Shown in pieces: positions 36,701 to 51,700 of a stretch of 64,000 nucleotides of DNA; the stretch's first letter is position 1; every line of letters starts with the position of its first letter. The DNA is from Helicoverpa zea (lineage: Eukaryota; Arthropoda; Insecta; Lepidoptera; Noctuidae), in NCBI RefSeq assembly GCF_022581195.2, contig NC_061456.1:6574501-6638500 (forward strand), written 5' to 3'. Under the pieces are notes generated by a model. The model made no database searches. It worked only from the letters and a program-made list of their open reading frames with translations, and was not told the DNA's origin. The position numbers and the translations under genes were made by a program.

Positions 36701-39700
36701 GGGAGTTGCACATGTGTTTAGCAGAGTTAAAAAGGGTTTTATAGGGTCGACCTTTACGCGAGTGACGAGGAAAGGTCTCCACAACGTACACTACAGATGT
36801 ACGCCTCATGAGCTTGGAAACTCTTAGAAAGCTTAGTACCTGTTACTGGGTCCAGTGATTCTTTATGGACAATAAATTCTTATCGTGGCAGCCCAGGCTT
36901 AATATAATGATAATTTTTGACGTAGGTAGACAGATATCCGAGAGCAGTTAATACCGCATGATGTATGTTGTACGTTCCAATATAATCGCTCTGCTGCAGT
37001 ACATTTATCTGAAATACTCATCAATGTTTTAACATTTCCAGTTCAGATAACAGTTATTATTAGTTCGTTAATTTATTGTTCTGTATTAAAAATTGAAGAC
37101 ATTATCCAACACCTCGATCAGCTGTGTCATCCACGTAAATGGATTTTATTTTTGTTTGAACTATTTACGGTTGCTAATATATATGTACGTTTTTATTTAT
37201 ACTGACATGACAAAAGACGAAAAAATAATTATTTACTCATGTTATTCAGGGGCATAAGATATTAAATACGTTAAGCTAGATGAAATTGCTGATAACATCT
37301 TTAACTTAAACTAAATTGCTGGCAGTTTTAATACGTTTTACAAATAATTAACTCAACAATTTAACATAATTAGCACCCTCGTTATATCTTCAGCAAACTT
37401 GATACTTTGTTACAGCTTTATTTAACAATTCAAATAATAATTCAAGTAGACACTTATAAACTTAACTCTGTATCAATGATCAATATCGTTTCAGACGCTA
37501 TATATTTAAGGACTCTTCTGGTTGCACTAGTGGTCGAAAGCACGACTACTTAGCATTGTGTCAAGGGTTCCGTGATATTGATTCAGTAAAACATCACCCG
37601 TATGATAATCTACCTACATATTTTATCATAAGACCTATATATTTTCACATTCCTGATAAATTGCGACTCACCTTAAACCCTGTACCATTTCTTACCGCGT
37701 TATTTCAAACCATTACACGGTACATTAAACCAATGTATTTCACGTGCCGCAAAGATGTACGAGAGGATTGCCTAGACATGCTGAATATTTAAATGGCTTG
37801 AAGTTTGCCAACAAATTAATATAATTTACATAATATTGTGAAGTGATATTGATACTTAATATGTCAAGATAAAAATAGATATAATAGAATATAAAAATAG
37901 ATATAGATAGAATAAATAATAGCAGGATTAGCAGTGCATTAAAATCATTCTGGAATTATCCGTCATATTGTGAACTAATAACTGGTTAACGGAAAAGGAA
38001 ATAAATTTTCGTGTATTGCTCACAAATCACTGGCCAATTCCGATATATTCTCAACTTTACAATTGAAACAGTAACTACAAAATTGAATCAAAGTTAAACA
38101 ATTTTCGTTATAATGATGATAGGAGTTTCGACTAGTATGTGGGTATATAGCACAGTTTAAGTGGAGAAAGTTTGTATGTATTACCAAGCCAATGCACCAC
38201 TGAAAACCTCGTTAGCCGTAAATATGTTAGAATCACCTGATAAAACGGTAGTTTGCAACATTAGGTTGACAGTTTATCGTTGCTAGTTCGTAGACTTAAT
38301 AAAAAGTTATGTTTACCGACGGCTTGATATATTTTTATTGTACAATTTAAATGTACATACATGAAATCTAATTTCACTCTTTGGCCTTCAGTCCAAAACT
38401 CTTCAGTTGGCTAATGGTTCAATGCTTGTTCTCTACATCGTGCCAAAGCCAACTCGGTATTCGATTAGGATCTTACCAATCCCCTCAATATTTGCTACTG
38501 AAAATATACGTCTAGTAAATACATTGTCTATGGGTTTTTGCATTATTTCCAAATAATTACTATTTATTATCTACACGTGGTATTCCCATCATCAAGTACT
38601 CACTACAAAGCCTAAAATCCTCTCTGATATGTAGTTTATCCTCTACCATGAATTCAAGATAAGCGGGTACTAAATTCATGGTAACAACATATGGATATCA
38701 TTGGGATACATCAGCAATTTATGACGTACGTTGTCAATTTGTAATTCCAGTACAATATAACGCTCACAAAGGCACTTGTCAGCCAAGAATTGCAATGCAA
38801 ATGAGATCTTTATTCCCAGGAACACGAACTATTTATATCACACATGTTATATAACGTATAAAGTATCTACCGCAGCCCGTGCCTACAAACTTTTGCAAAT
38901 TCGTTTCACAAAATGTATGCCAGCAAGTATGCAAATTGAGTGTGCTCTGCACATACAAAACAGCACAGTTGCAAAGCTTTCAAACTTGTTGATTAAACAT
39001 AATCAGAAGCGAAAGGAAACCGCCAATACCCACTTTATACCCCACTTGTTCACGTCGGACTGAGGCTCATGTTAGTGTTGTCCTTAGAATGGCGGAAAAT
39101 TTGTAGTGTGTACTTGCTTACGTTACCCATTGCTGCTGTAGTATTTTTTTTAATGTGAAAACCCAAATTATTACCAGTAAATGGCCATTGACAGTAACTA
39201 ATCGTCGGATACCAGAGACCAATCATACTTAAGAAATCCCGCCTACAAATGAACGAGTCCTTCATTGCGTTTCCGCTGCGCAGCTGATTTTAATTCAAAT
39301 TTTCACACAAACTTTGACGAAGGAGTTATGAAGTATTTAAATTGTTTGGTTCTTAATACTTCAAGAATTTGTGAAAATGTAAGTCCACAGTTTAGAAACT
39401 TGCTGTGATGAAACCAATTCGATGTCACTCGTTTGCCGTTGTTTATTGCATTCTTTAGTTAGTCAAATCAAAGAGGATGCAAAGTAACACATGTTCCAAA
39501 ATGTTCTTTCCAATTACTTCATTTTCCATTCAACATTTTTTATTCGTTTGTCACATTTCAGGGGCCTTTTAGTGAGCGCAAAATTTGGTGCGTTATTTAC
39601 ACATTTTGTTCATAAATATTTATCACATGATTTTGTATCATGTTTTAATATTAATATGATGTCGTGGTTGTTGACAGTTCCAAGCCGCGCTGCTACAGCG

Positions 39701-42700
39701 GTGGCTGCTGCCGCACTTCATGTGTCCGTTCTGTCCGTTCGTGCAGGCGCTCAGTGTCAACGTCAGCGTGTTTACACTCACCGCCATCGCAGTTGACAGA
39801 CATCGAGCGATAATAACACCGCTCAGGTAATCAAATATTCAATTACATGTTCACTTTATTTAAAACACGTAAATTTATTATGAGGATACTTTTAAAATGT
39901 TGATTATTAAAACTAGCATGAAAATGACTTTTAAAATAGCTGAAAAATATAGGTTATACATTTGTCAAATCAATAAAGTGTTAAAAACAAAATGTACGCG
40001 GACGAAGTCGCGGGCGACCGCTAGTTTAATGATAAATACAAACGTTCCTATAACATTTAAATAATTTAAATTCCGTACATTTTACCTTCTTGGGAAAATA
40101 CATAGGATGGTTTTATTTTAACATATTTGCTTTAGAGTAAAAACTTAGGTATTACAACTTATTCAAACATACATACTTTACATGCCAGGTCGTAAATTGT
40201 CCATAACTGAGACGAAACGTGTCGGGAGCAATGCACTATTCGTGTGTATTTTTCCTACATTTTGAAAGCCCTCAAAGGGTCTTATGACGTCATCATTTCT
40301 TGCGAAAATGACGCGAAGGGGTTTTGCTGGTCCATTAGGTAAATGATTCTTCGGGTAAACAAAACCCCGAAAGTCAAACTAAAAGCTGTTTGCTTATAGT
40401 ATATTGTAACTTTTGTGTATCAAGTTATTATACTGGCCCAGATTTTGTTAAACAACACAGACAATTTACCAAAAGCTCTTATTTATAGTCTTAGAATGAC
40501 AGGCATTTTATAATTCAGAGTACAAAATGAAAGATGGATGTAAATAATCTTGTCATGGCCAGTTAGACGTACCCAAGTGTCTGCTACCTTTTAGAAAAAA
40601 GACGTTTCAATTATTCACGAGAAGCCTTGTTGGCAACGATTGTTTAATGGACAAAATACGACGATCACAAGAAGAAAAAATATATTCCCTCAGAACTTCA
40701 CTCTTAACTACAGTCTAGATATGCCTAAAGTCATAAAAAATATATCTCACTTATATGTTCGTGACTTCCTAAAATTTAATGCGAAAGGTTACGTTTGAAA
40801 GTGGCATAAATGTCACTAAATAGGATATTTACTTAGGTGATACAGTTTACAGCTGTCCTTTGAGGATCTAGACGTAAAGGATATAAGCATATAGAGGCTG
40901 TTACTTATGATTACGCGACAGTCGTAAATGCCAACTGAAAAAGAAATGTGAATTTTTATTAAGTACGAGAGGGTTTTATTTCTATGTGCGTTTACAAGAG
41001 GTTCTTATTTTCTGTCTAAATAATCTGTTTTGATGGGGAAGTTTACATATGGCTTAGTTCAGCTGTCTAGTCTTTCTTGTTACGTACTTATACAGAATGC
41101 TTTTGCTTGAAGTTACTATAATATAGAGTCTCGCAACTCACATACAACATTTTACTAACCAAGAAAGGAAGGAGTGCAAAGCTTCTCAAAATATTCAGTA
41201 AAAAGAAATGAGCAAGAAGTCAAAAATGGCTAATATCAGAATCGCAAAGTTATCTGGAGTGAACTGTACTTGTTATGTCATTCTGCGGTATTTTCACTGC
41301 AATCTCATTCATCTGAAACTGCGATCAGATTATTGAATAAGCAAACTTCCAAACTTTTCAATACGATGCTGACGGAAATGGGTCAAGCGTTAGATTTGAA
41401 ATATCTCGTCTTATATTTTATACAATATATTAGAATTTCAGCCGTGTACTCGATCTTATGATTTACGCAAACTCATGCATCAGCGATAAGCACCCCTTGT
41501 GTTTATTTCACACGAGTAGGTTCATTATAAATACGCCTCAGACCGCGACGGCACGCTGTGAAAATATTCGCAATTTAAGAATTCACGCATCTTTTACAGT
41601 ATCGCCTTTTCAAACGTTTTCGAGTTATGGTACTTTGTATTTTTTTTATAATAAAATTATGCGAAACGTTTTGGTTATGGATAAAAGGTAATTTTGGGAA
41701 TGTATGTGCATTTATGCTCTGCTTCACGAACCGATTTTTATAAATAGGTTCCTTTACGAACGTAGCAGGAAAACTTTCGTTTATCAGAATATTTTCCCTT
41801 TTAATTGCTGAACACAAATTTGTTTCTCCATTACACTTTGTTATTTAGCAGTAAACAAATTACTGCTAACCATAGCTATTTCAAGCAAGACGAGTGAAAT
41901 AAAAGGTATCCAGGCTAACTAAAAGGTTTCTGTTACTTAACAATTCTGCTATTAAGGTCGAACGGCTAATTAGGACCAGCAATTAACACTTTATAACCAA
42001 TTTCATTGACGCACCGATAATCGTGTTTTATTTTGTGTACGAAGGTCGTAATTTCGCGGTCGTATATCTTTTACTTTCACTATTAAAACAGGGAACAATT
42101 TGTGAAAAACATCGTACACATATTAACGTGAAAACCTCTGTTATTGAATTCCTTTATCTTGTAAATGTCCGGCATTCGCGTTTTTCTTATCTGAAAGCCG
42201 GCAACACCATTTAACCACTGACAATTTAAATTAAGTCATCATCCTCCGAGCCTTTTTCCCAATCATTTTGGGGTCGGCTTCCAGTCTAACCGGATTCAGC
42301 TGAGTACCAGTGCTTTACAAGAAGCGACTGCCTATCTGACAATTTAAATTAAGTAAATATGCGAATCTTAAATCGGAAGGTAAACTGTAGCATGAATAAA
42401 TATTTGTCATGTTTCATAAGCCTGTAATTTTGGTTGCGACGTTTTTATGGCGTACAACATTCCAACATTGCATAGCTAAAAATATGTCGAATATACTAAC
42501 TGATATTGTTGCGGGTATAGGCTCGGTTCGAATATGCGCGACTAATTCGGAGCTGAAAAAAATCTGATGCACGGTTCTGACTTACGGTAGATGCCAATTG
42601 TTTGATGTCACGCGTATACGCGCACCAATGTCCATATAGTTAGAATAGTATATTATTAATAACGATTAATAAGGTTATATTTATTAAGTTCCATACTACT

Positions 42701-45700
42701 AAATTCTGCTTAGTTAACTATTGTGATTGTCCAAGTTTTCTTCACTAAATGTTTACAATGAGCAAATGCAGTTATATCGTACTTTGTTTGTAAAACGCAA
42801 AATTCAGTTTACAGCTAGTATTTTTGTTCAGGAATGCTCTAAGTATTTACTCTTAAGGAAAACTTTGTACATAAGTTTAACGAACTTTAACAGTGTTTAA
42901 ACTATGTTGACTCCGCTAAGATTCTCAAACAAGATAATAATTAGTCCAACCAGTTAGTAGGAAAAAATTAGCTTCAATTTATTTAAGCCTTTCATGATGG
43001 TTAATTACTAAATACGTTCAAAAAAGATGTGAGATGAATAGAAACTCTTCTCATTGGTAAATAAATGTTGTGTAGAGAAATACAAATGGAAATGGGAAAA
43101 TCGTCCAAACAAAATATCAAATTCTAATTAAAAACCGTACAGTTGAAATTTCAATTTGTTATTAACTATGGCAGACCTATGAAAAGGGTATTTACACAAC
43201 CGCAATAAAGGCCTGTAGGTACCTACAACTGAACGGGCCGATCCAACTGATGAATGAGTATTTGTTGTGCTCAAGCTTGTTCAGATTTTACGTACCTATA
43301 CAACATTTCAATAGACAATACTTATGTGCAAATTGTTATTTCAAGTCGTTGCTGAATCACTGACTGCAGAACACCTCATCAACCATCGAATATTGGGGTT
43401 TAGTAATTACAAGAGTTTATTCAAAGACTAGGCAGAAGCTCAATCATACTGGCCATAGTTCAAAAAGGTTTCTGTTATCTAAATACTGTGTATGATGGAG
43501 AGACCAAAAATCTAGGGTAAACCGTTTAAGACTCACTAAAGGTACTTAGTACATCATCTTGTCGTTAACCCCTTGACCCGTTTGCCGATATCAAACTTAA
43601 GGACTAGGCTCAAGGGTCTACTGTCTGATGATATAATTAACAGATATCACACGTCCATTATTTGCACATACATACGTTACACTAATTGCGTAAGTTACTT
43701 GATATAGCTATATCGATGTTACAGAAGTAGTTAAGTAACAGAAGATTCTTGGTCTCATTATGCAGTATATTATTCGGATAAGTATTTACGTATATTTTAA
43801 TTACAATTCGAAAAATTACATAACTATTCGGTCGGGAACGTGAGTTTAACATTTATACAATTATATAACAGATTGGGAATCACTAAATCCATTTCAGACA
43901 TGCTAAAAAGATACGTGCAACTTCTGCTCCATAAATCCCGATCTCTTGAATCGAATATTCGATGCAATACTTTTTTCACTTTCATCCTTCTACTCCAATA
44001 TGTTAACAATAGCTCTTGCTTCAATTGTACGCGCGTACAAGAAGTTTGTATCGTAAAATTCAAATGTGTTCTCCATTCTTTTGATAATAAATACGTAATG
44101 TTTGTTTCAGCGCGCATACTTCAAAGCGTATTGCCAAAGTAATAATAGTGGTTATATGGTTTCTGGCGCTCTCTTTAGCCGCTCCAATGGCTATGTCTTG
44201 GGAGGTTATCATGGAAGACGAATTAGATCCAGGTGAGTGTATATTTAAGGAAATCTCTACGGCACCATCAATATCAATATTGAGAGTAGGTACCAACGCT
44301 TTCTTTGGTTTTTAAGTAAATTGTTTATACTACGCATTACGTGAAAACTTTGGGTGTAAACAATTTGGTGGAACCGGTAATCAAAGTTATAGTATTAACG
44401 TTAGACAAGACAATATTTACATGTTTAGACAATGTCGTTATCAAAAATTATATAAGAACCGCAAATTCATATTTAGGACATAGTCATGTATTATTTACCC
44501 CACGAAATACCTACATGGAGGTATTTGCGGAATGTGCCTCGTAGTTGCAAGTTTAGTTTCAGCGCTAGTGGATCGTTTAGCGTGACATCTCACTATACAA
44601 GCCAACTTCACGCTTGTACTCCTACTAACCTACTCCATATTATAGCTTATTATATTAAGTCAGTAAATGAACACACAATATACAAACTATAACAACGCTG
44701 CTACCGCCTAGCTGGGAACTATTCCGTAACTGTAATTGGTTTTACTCTGATCGACTCTCGATCTAATATTATCTAATGGCCCCACTGCAGGGTTGGCGTC
44801 CCTTCTCCTACAATGAGTATTGTTTACCGTGTGTATTTGTTGAGTTTTGTTACGTAACCGTCTGTTTAAGATGTGGGTATTATTGAGGTGTAGGTAAACT
44901 GAATTCACATTATATGGTAAGTATACAAAGTTACAATAATAATTTCTCTTTTCGCAGTTGCAAAAATCTTTTACAAAAAGCCGTTTTGTGCACCCACCGA
45001 GTTCGGCTCACATTCGCTCGCCATTTATAGACTGTTGTTGTATGTATTTCAGGTAAGTTAAATTTTTCCATCGCCTTTGTTGACGTAAATTGCGTACCTA
45101 TAATTCATTTTGATTCCATTGAATGCCAGCGAAATATACATCTGAAATTGTATTGTCACTCTAAATGACTTGGTCATTGTGAAACTGATTGAGTGTGAAT
45201 TACGGTAGATTGGATGCTATTGATTATTCAAGAATTCACGAATGTTATTACTGTTTTGGGATAGTTAGAGGTCCGCCCACACAATGATATATGATTACTC
45301 ATACATATTTAAGATCCCTATCGCATAGACAATTTATTTGTTTTAACAACGCCTATAAATACAATTAAAAATATTATGTGATACTAACGTTACAATTACT
45401 CAAAATAGTACCTACGTACGTAGGGTATTTATATAGCTACATATTATGTGACATAGTATAAAACATGTAACGAAGTTTATGATCAAATGTTTTGGATAGA
45501 TACTTTTACTTTGACATCTGATATTAAAAGAAAAAAGCAGGTGTTTTGGATTTAATTAATAGACGCGGACTATGAAATTTTCCGATCCCATTTTTTCCAA
45601 ATACTTTCATTAAACCACAAACAAAGTGATTAAGTACAGAGTAACAAAACAATGTTATCAATAACATTGAAAAGGAAAACGGAATTAAATTTTTGTCAAG

Positions 45701-48700
45701 GTGAACTAGTAATTAAAAGTTCCATAAATTCTCATTAGTGGCTTGTTTATTCCCTTTAGTACGTAATCCCGTTGTGCGTGATTACGTTTGCCTACGCTCA
45801 TATGGCGATGAAACTGTGGGGAGCGCGCGCCCCGGGGAACGCACAGGAGACCAGGGATGCTAACCACATGCGGAACAAGAAGAAGGTAAGATTCTCGAAT
45901 ACATATTCACTATAGTTTATTATGACTCGTTGATCACGCTTTAAAAGTCTGTCTAAACCAATCGGTACAAACAAATAACAAGCTAACTATTTACACCACT
46001 AAAAAAACGACGTCACAAATCCAGTCAACTAAAGACATTCCCATTTATTTACATTCCTTAATTAAATTGATGGATATAAAAGATTCAGTGGGTCAACCTT
46101 TACGGAGTACGTAAGCGTCAAATACATGGACCGCAATTCGAAATCGTAAATAAACGTTCAAGAGCACGAATTCGGCATTACCATTGATCTCCGTGGCCTG
46201 TGCTGAGAGCAAATTGATCACTCGTACGCATTCTATAGCATACCTACCTACTGCAGATGGTTTGTAAAACGCGGGAGATGTCAGAACACATTTTCATTCA
46301 TTTCCAATGACCCCGACAGCTTAAGTCTCTACAAGATAGATGTCTCGGCGATATTTTCTTAAAATTACGACTGCATCTCTCATTCTGTAATTCCTTCCTC
46401 CGAAATAAACGACATAAATTTCACAGACGTTGAAGACACAAAAGAAATTGGAAAACAATCGCTTGCAAACTGAAATTAATGTGAACCTGCAACATTTTAT
46501 AAAATTTTTGGTATATAAGAATGTTGACTTATTTATAGATATTTAATATTGTTTTTGAAGTTTCAGTAGGTATTATTTTTACTACTTAATTCTGGTTAAA
46601 TCTTGTTTGATCTTTCCATGTAGCCGTAATTCTCAACGAGGGTTTACCGATATATCTATTTTCAGAAACATGTATGTATATATCTGTTTTCCGCATGTTT
46701 ATTTTGTTACTTCGGTAAATCAACTAAAAGCATTGTTTTAATGGTAGATCCATCAGCAGGATAAACATCAATAACAATGTAGAGATAGTGACAAATAAAT
46801 AGTACCTACCTCATTTCTTTTTATTTACATTTTACAACTTCCACCGTACGATAGACAGGTTCGTTGTTTATAGATAAACTTACTTTTACTGCTCCAAAGT
46901 TTAAGCAGAGAAGGTTTAGTTTGATAAGCTGTGGGTATTTAAGGGGACTTTAAACTCTCCCGTAATTTATTTAATGTAATATTTATTTTAAATAGTGTTC
47001 TTGGTTGCTATTTTTAATTCAAAACTTCATCACTGCTAAATCCTACATTTATCGGTTAAAAAATTCGTCGTTTTAGTGTTACTCAAGTTGGAAAACATTG
47101 AGCCTCAAGTTGCGGTTACCGGAAAAAAATACGATTACGTTTCCCATAACGCAAGATATCCCTAATCAGTTAGGATTAGGTAAGGTTACGAAAATTTTAT
47201 GGAAAAATATCCCAATCCTGACGCGAAAGGCCGATCCATCATCAGCAGTATAATGATGTGGCTGCCTTAAGAACCTGTTACATTTAGAAATAGCGTTCTA
47301 TTTCCGTGTAACAGATGGTTAGCCGATTTAAATCCATCTGGTGCAAATTGAATGCAATGTAATCTAATGTAAATAAACACGCTTCAACATTAGCTAGTTA
47401 AACGCATGTTGCATTGGAATTCTAGTGTCATTTTTTGAAAGATAATGAATAGGATATGTATATAGGTAATAATTATGTGAATTCTGTGTCTCTTACGTAT
47501 CATTTACAACATGATATACGTGATATTTCACGTGTTTTACACCCATCTCTTTATCAGAACCAGTTTGCTGATGAGTAAAATATAATTCAAATTACTTCAT
47601 GGGTGAGAATCACTAATCCAGGGTGTCAGTAGTATAACTTAAAGCTTAAAATAGTACTTAAAGCAGGTATCTAAAATATGTAGACTTAATTTCTGTACAA
47701 CAATTTTAAGAATGAGCGTCTCGTAAAATAATATTATATAAACTGCTTACAGCGTTGAAAAGGGCGTTAAGTGTTTATATAAGACAAAAACCTACAAGAC
47801 AGTACCTAATTGTCAAACGTTTTACGATTAATTAATTATGTAATATAAACAGTCGACAAGGTTCTTCACATTAATTTGAACATATGGAAGATTTCACACG
47901 CAATTTCCTTTCGTAATTAATTGATTAATTATCCTGAAAGCAATTAAGTAAACTTGATAATGTAAGAACTTAAAATGTGTCAGTGTAACGTGGCAATGAT
48001 CCGATAGCTTGCTCACCTGCTTCTGACGTACAACTGACGTAAACACGGACAAACAGACGGCGCGAAGTATTTTAAACCTGAGCATGACGTCATGTTCCAC
48101 CTGCAATGTTGTGAAGACCCTTCACAACAACTAATAGTTCACTGCTAACAAATTGATTCTACTGTTCAAGCTAAAAATAATAAAAAACCTCCCTTCATAT
48201 AAAATAAACAGCAAAATCTTTTATGACAGTTTTTGAGGCCAAACCAAATTACATTCCGATACTAAAACATTTTTTGGACCATTCACGTAGGTATGGATAT
48301 TTAACTTTCGTTAAAATGTTAGTAGAGTCACTTAAAAGCTTTCAGCCAATAAAAAGTACTTTTACTACCAAAGCAAAGCTATAGGGAGCTTTACATTTTA
48401 GTGTTTATTTAAACGGAAAAGTTTCCTTGTAACTTTCACTACTTTCACTTACATCGTTGTTGTGCCTACAAATCTTTTTAGAAGTAGAATAGGGACAACC
48501 TATTTCCAACCATTTCATGGTACATTTACCAATGTCGTTCATCTTTTTTCGATATTTCGCTGTTGTGGTTAGGTCTCCGGTATCTATAAAAAGAACATCA
48601 TTCGTACTCCACGCGTCGGTTCAGCCATAATGTGGATTTATAAGGGTGCGATCCATGTGTGAGGTACCTACAGCTATAAATGTTCGAACATAATTATTGA

Positions 48701-51700
48701 TTTAACCCGTAATATGCTAGTAGATTTCGATAAAATTGGTCTTCCAAAGGTTAATTTACTAAATCATTCCTTAGTTAACGATTATCAGTACCAGTTTCGG
48801 TCGATAGTTCAAAGGTGTATTTACCCAGTGATAACCTACATAATATGTACAACTATGTATAGCCCACGTGGGTCTCCATTCACTTCTGGTTATAAGTAGC
48901 ATATATATGCTGGTGATTATTATCCAAAAACACTACTGTAACCACTTTGGAGTTTAATTTTGCGAAATCTCTTAATAAACACCTACGACTTAAACGGAAT
49001 CATTGAGCAACCTTTTCGTAGATAGAAATAGCTAGCTAATAGAAGTATAACTTGCACATAAACCTGTGTTTGTGCATTTACGGGAACGATAAACTGGCAT
49101 CCCTTATTTAGCAATTCACAGAAATCCTTCATATGCATAAATGCCAAAATACCTTTGTGCTTGTATGTGCACATTTTGGGTTCATAACTCATTATTAAGG
49201 GCCTCTAAAATGTCAGTATGTCTTCCTCTGAAAACTGACTGTGTTAATTGTTATATTAAATGTAGGTAGGATTTGGCAATCAGACAAACAGCTTCCTAAC
49301 TGCATGGTCATAATACTTACAGGCCTTCTCAACAACCTGCCATGACCATTACACAAACATTCTCCTGTCACTTAATAGCTACTCTTCCGAATTACTTTAC
49401 TTCCATTAAGGGTGTGTCTCAACGACTAACAGCAAGCTAAACATAATTAAAATACTATTTTGTGTCTAATGTCGCGAGCAGAAATCATATTTTGATTATT
49501 ATGTTTGTAGCGACACGCTGTTGGCGTTCATTATAATGCTTTCTTCGCGTGATTTTAAGAGGTTATTTAATGTGAACACGGTCTATTAGTTGTTCCCCGA
49601 GGTTTCACCCACGTCCCAGGAGAACCACATTGCATGAATGAGTAAAAAGTAGCCTTTCTCCTTTATTAGGGCCTGTGTAACTTTCATTTAAATCAGTTCA
49701 GCAGTTTTGGCTTGCAAGTCCGATAGACAGACAGACAGTTACCACACATTTACAATATTTGTAACGATCGTTGGAAGCATCGGTCGAACCGAAAACAAGT
49801 AAAACAACAGCTATAAAAAGCACGTGAAGGAGGATTCATAGGGGTATCCTACTTATTGAAGAGTTGATGGGATGGACGATGATTTCAAAAGGACATCACG
49901 AAAATATTGATCAACTTTACCGATATCTGTATTTCTGAATAAAACGAAAACTTAAGCTTGTAGGTAAAGACTACTTTTCTACTTAATAACAAAGGTTTTC
50001 GTTAAATAGGTTTATGTTATTCAAATAATATGAAATGAGATAAAGACTAAGCGGCAAAGTGTGGTCTGAATAAACAAAGACAACCTTTTAGCATTTACAT
50101 AAAATACGAATGTTGCTCATTTTAATAAATAAAATGTTTCACAGGTGATAAAAATGTTGGTGCTGGTCGTAGCTCTCTTCGCATTGTGCTGGCTGCCACT
50201 ACAGAGCTACTTATTACTACAATCGTTTTTCCCATCAATTAACGAGTAAGTATTTAGCAGAATTCATATTTTATAAGTATAAGCAATTAAAACGTATTTA
50301 GAAAAGATAATTGAACTGCTTCAAAAATTAATCAGGCTAACAAAAGATTTAACAACCTTCGAGCCCCTAGGCGATGACCTTAAGGTTAGAGTATCGAGAT
50401 TAATATTATGAGAGCAACTTTTCGGCTTATTTTATCTTGAGACTTAGGTTTAATGGTGCTTAAAATATACTAAGATATAGATTACAGCGAAAACTTGTTT
50501 GGTACTCAGCTGTCTTTTCACTTACGAAGTAAAAATAAATCTACTATAGAAGAGATTTTCATTTCTACGCTACGTTACATTTTCAAAGAGGGAACTGAAA
50601 TTGTCTAAATAACTTTACATTAACAACTGCATGAAAAAGGCATTCTTCATTACAATGTGTAGCAATATCCACGTTTAAAAATTACATTTTTATTCACAGT
50701 CATATTCGTTTCATGAATATGATTTATTTTATGGGACCTGTGTTGAGGGAAACATTCATTTCAAATAAAATAAAAATCATGATCAATTCAATGAATTCCA
50801 ACAGGCTTATTTTTATTCAATAACGCCCTGTTGATGGAAGTAAGCGAAAAAAAATCACTCCATCGTTTATCGCACGAAAAGGCCCCCATTTTTTGGCAAC
50901 TCTGTTCACGCCTGAAACGAAGCACTCATTGTGTATCCTTATGCGGAATAATATTTTGTGAAAACCAGTAGTACTTTATGGAACTGTTATTTCTTAAAAC
51001 GTAATGTATACGTATTTATCTATGTATCACTTACATTTCACAAACGAACGTTATGAGAGAGGAAAAAAATCTAATAGTAAAGTAGCTATCTATAACAAAA
51101 TGCCAAATCCAATTTCCAGCTTAGTGAGCATTTAACTGCGATGTTTGATTGGGTAATTCAAATCAAACTACATTTGATTAAGTTCTAATTACTAATTTAT
51201 GAAACTAATACCTATTTACAGTTATGATCAAATCCAATTTGTCACAATATGAGAGATTAATGAGTTATACTGATTGAATGAAGAGTGTACTACTCGTTAC
51301 CATGATGAATTGAAAGTAAAATAAATAATTGTACTAAAAATGTGAAAGAGTTCAATTACTTGTGTCCAAACATTGATATTTTACTTCGAGAAAATACATG
51401 ACTATATCTTTTTCAGGTACAAGTACATTAACGTGCTATTCTTCTGCTTCGACTGGCTAGCAATGAGCAACTCTTGCTATAACCCGTTCATATACGCTAT
51501 CTACAACGTAAGTTTCTAATACTTACTTACTTATTTTTTTACAAAATTAGTAATTTATTTTACCAAATTTTTTAACCAAAATACTTATAAACTTGGTAAT
51601 AGGCGATGAAGTTGATAACATGGTTCAAACTTTGTTTTATTATTTAATTAGAAGTTTTCGAAACTAGCTCTTATCACTTGTTTAATCTTAGAGGCAATTC

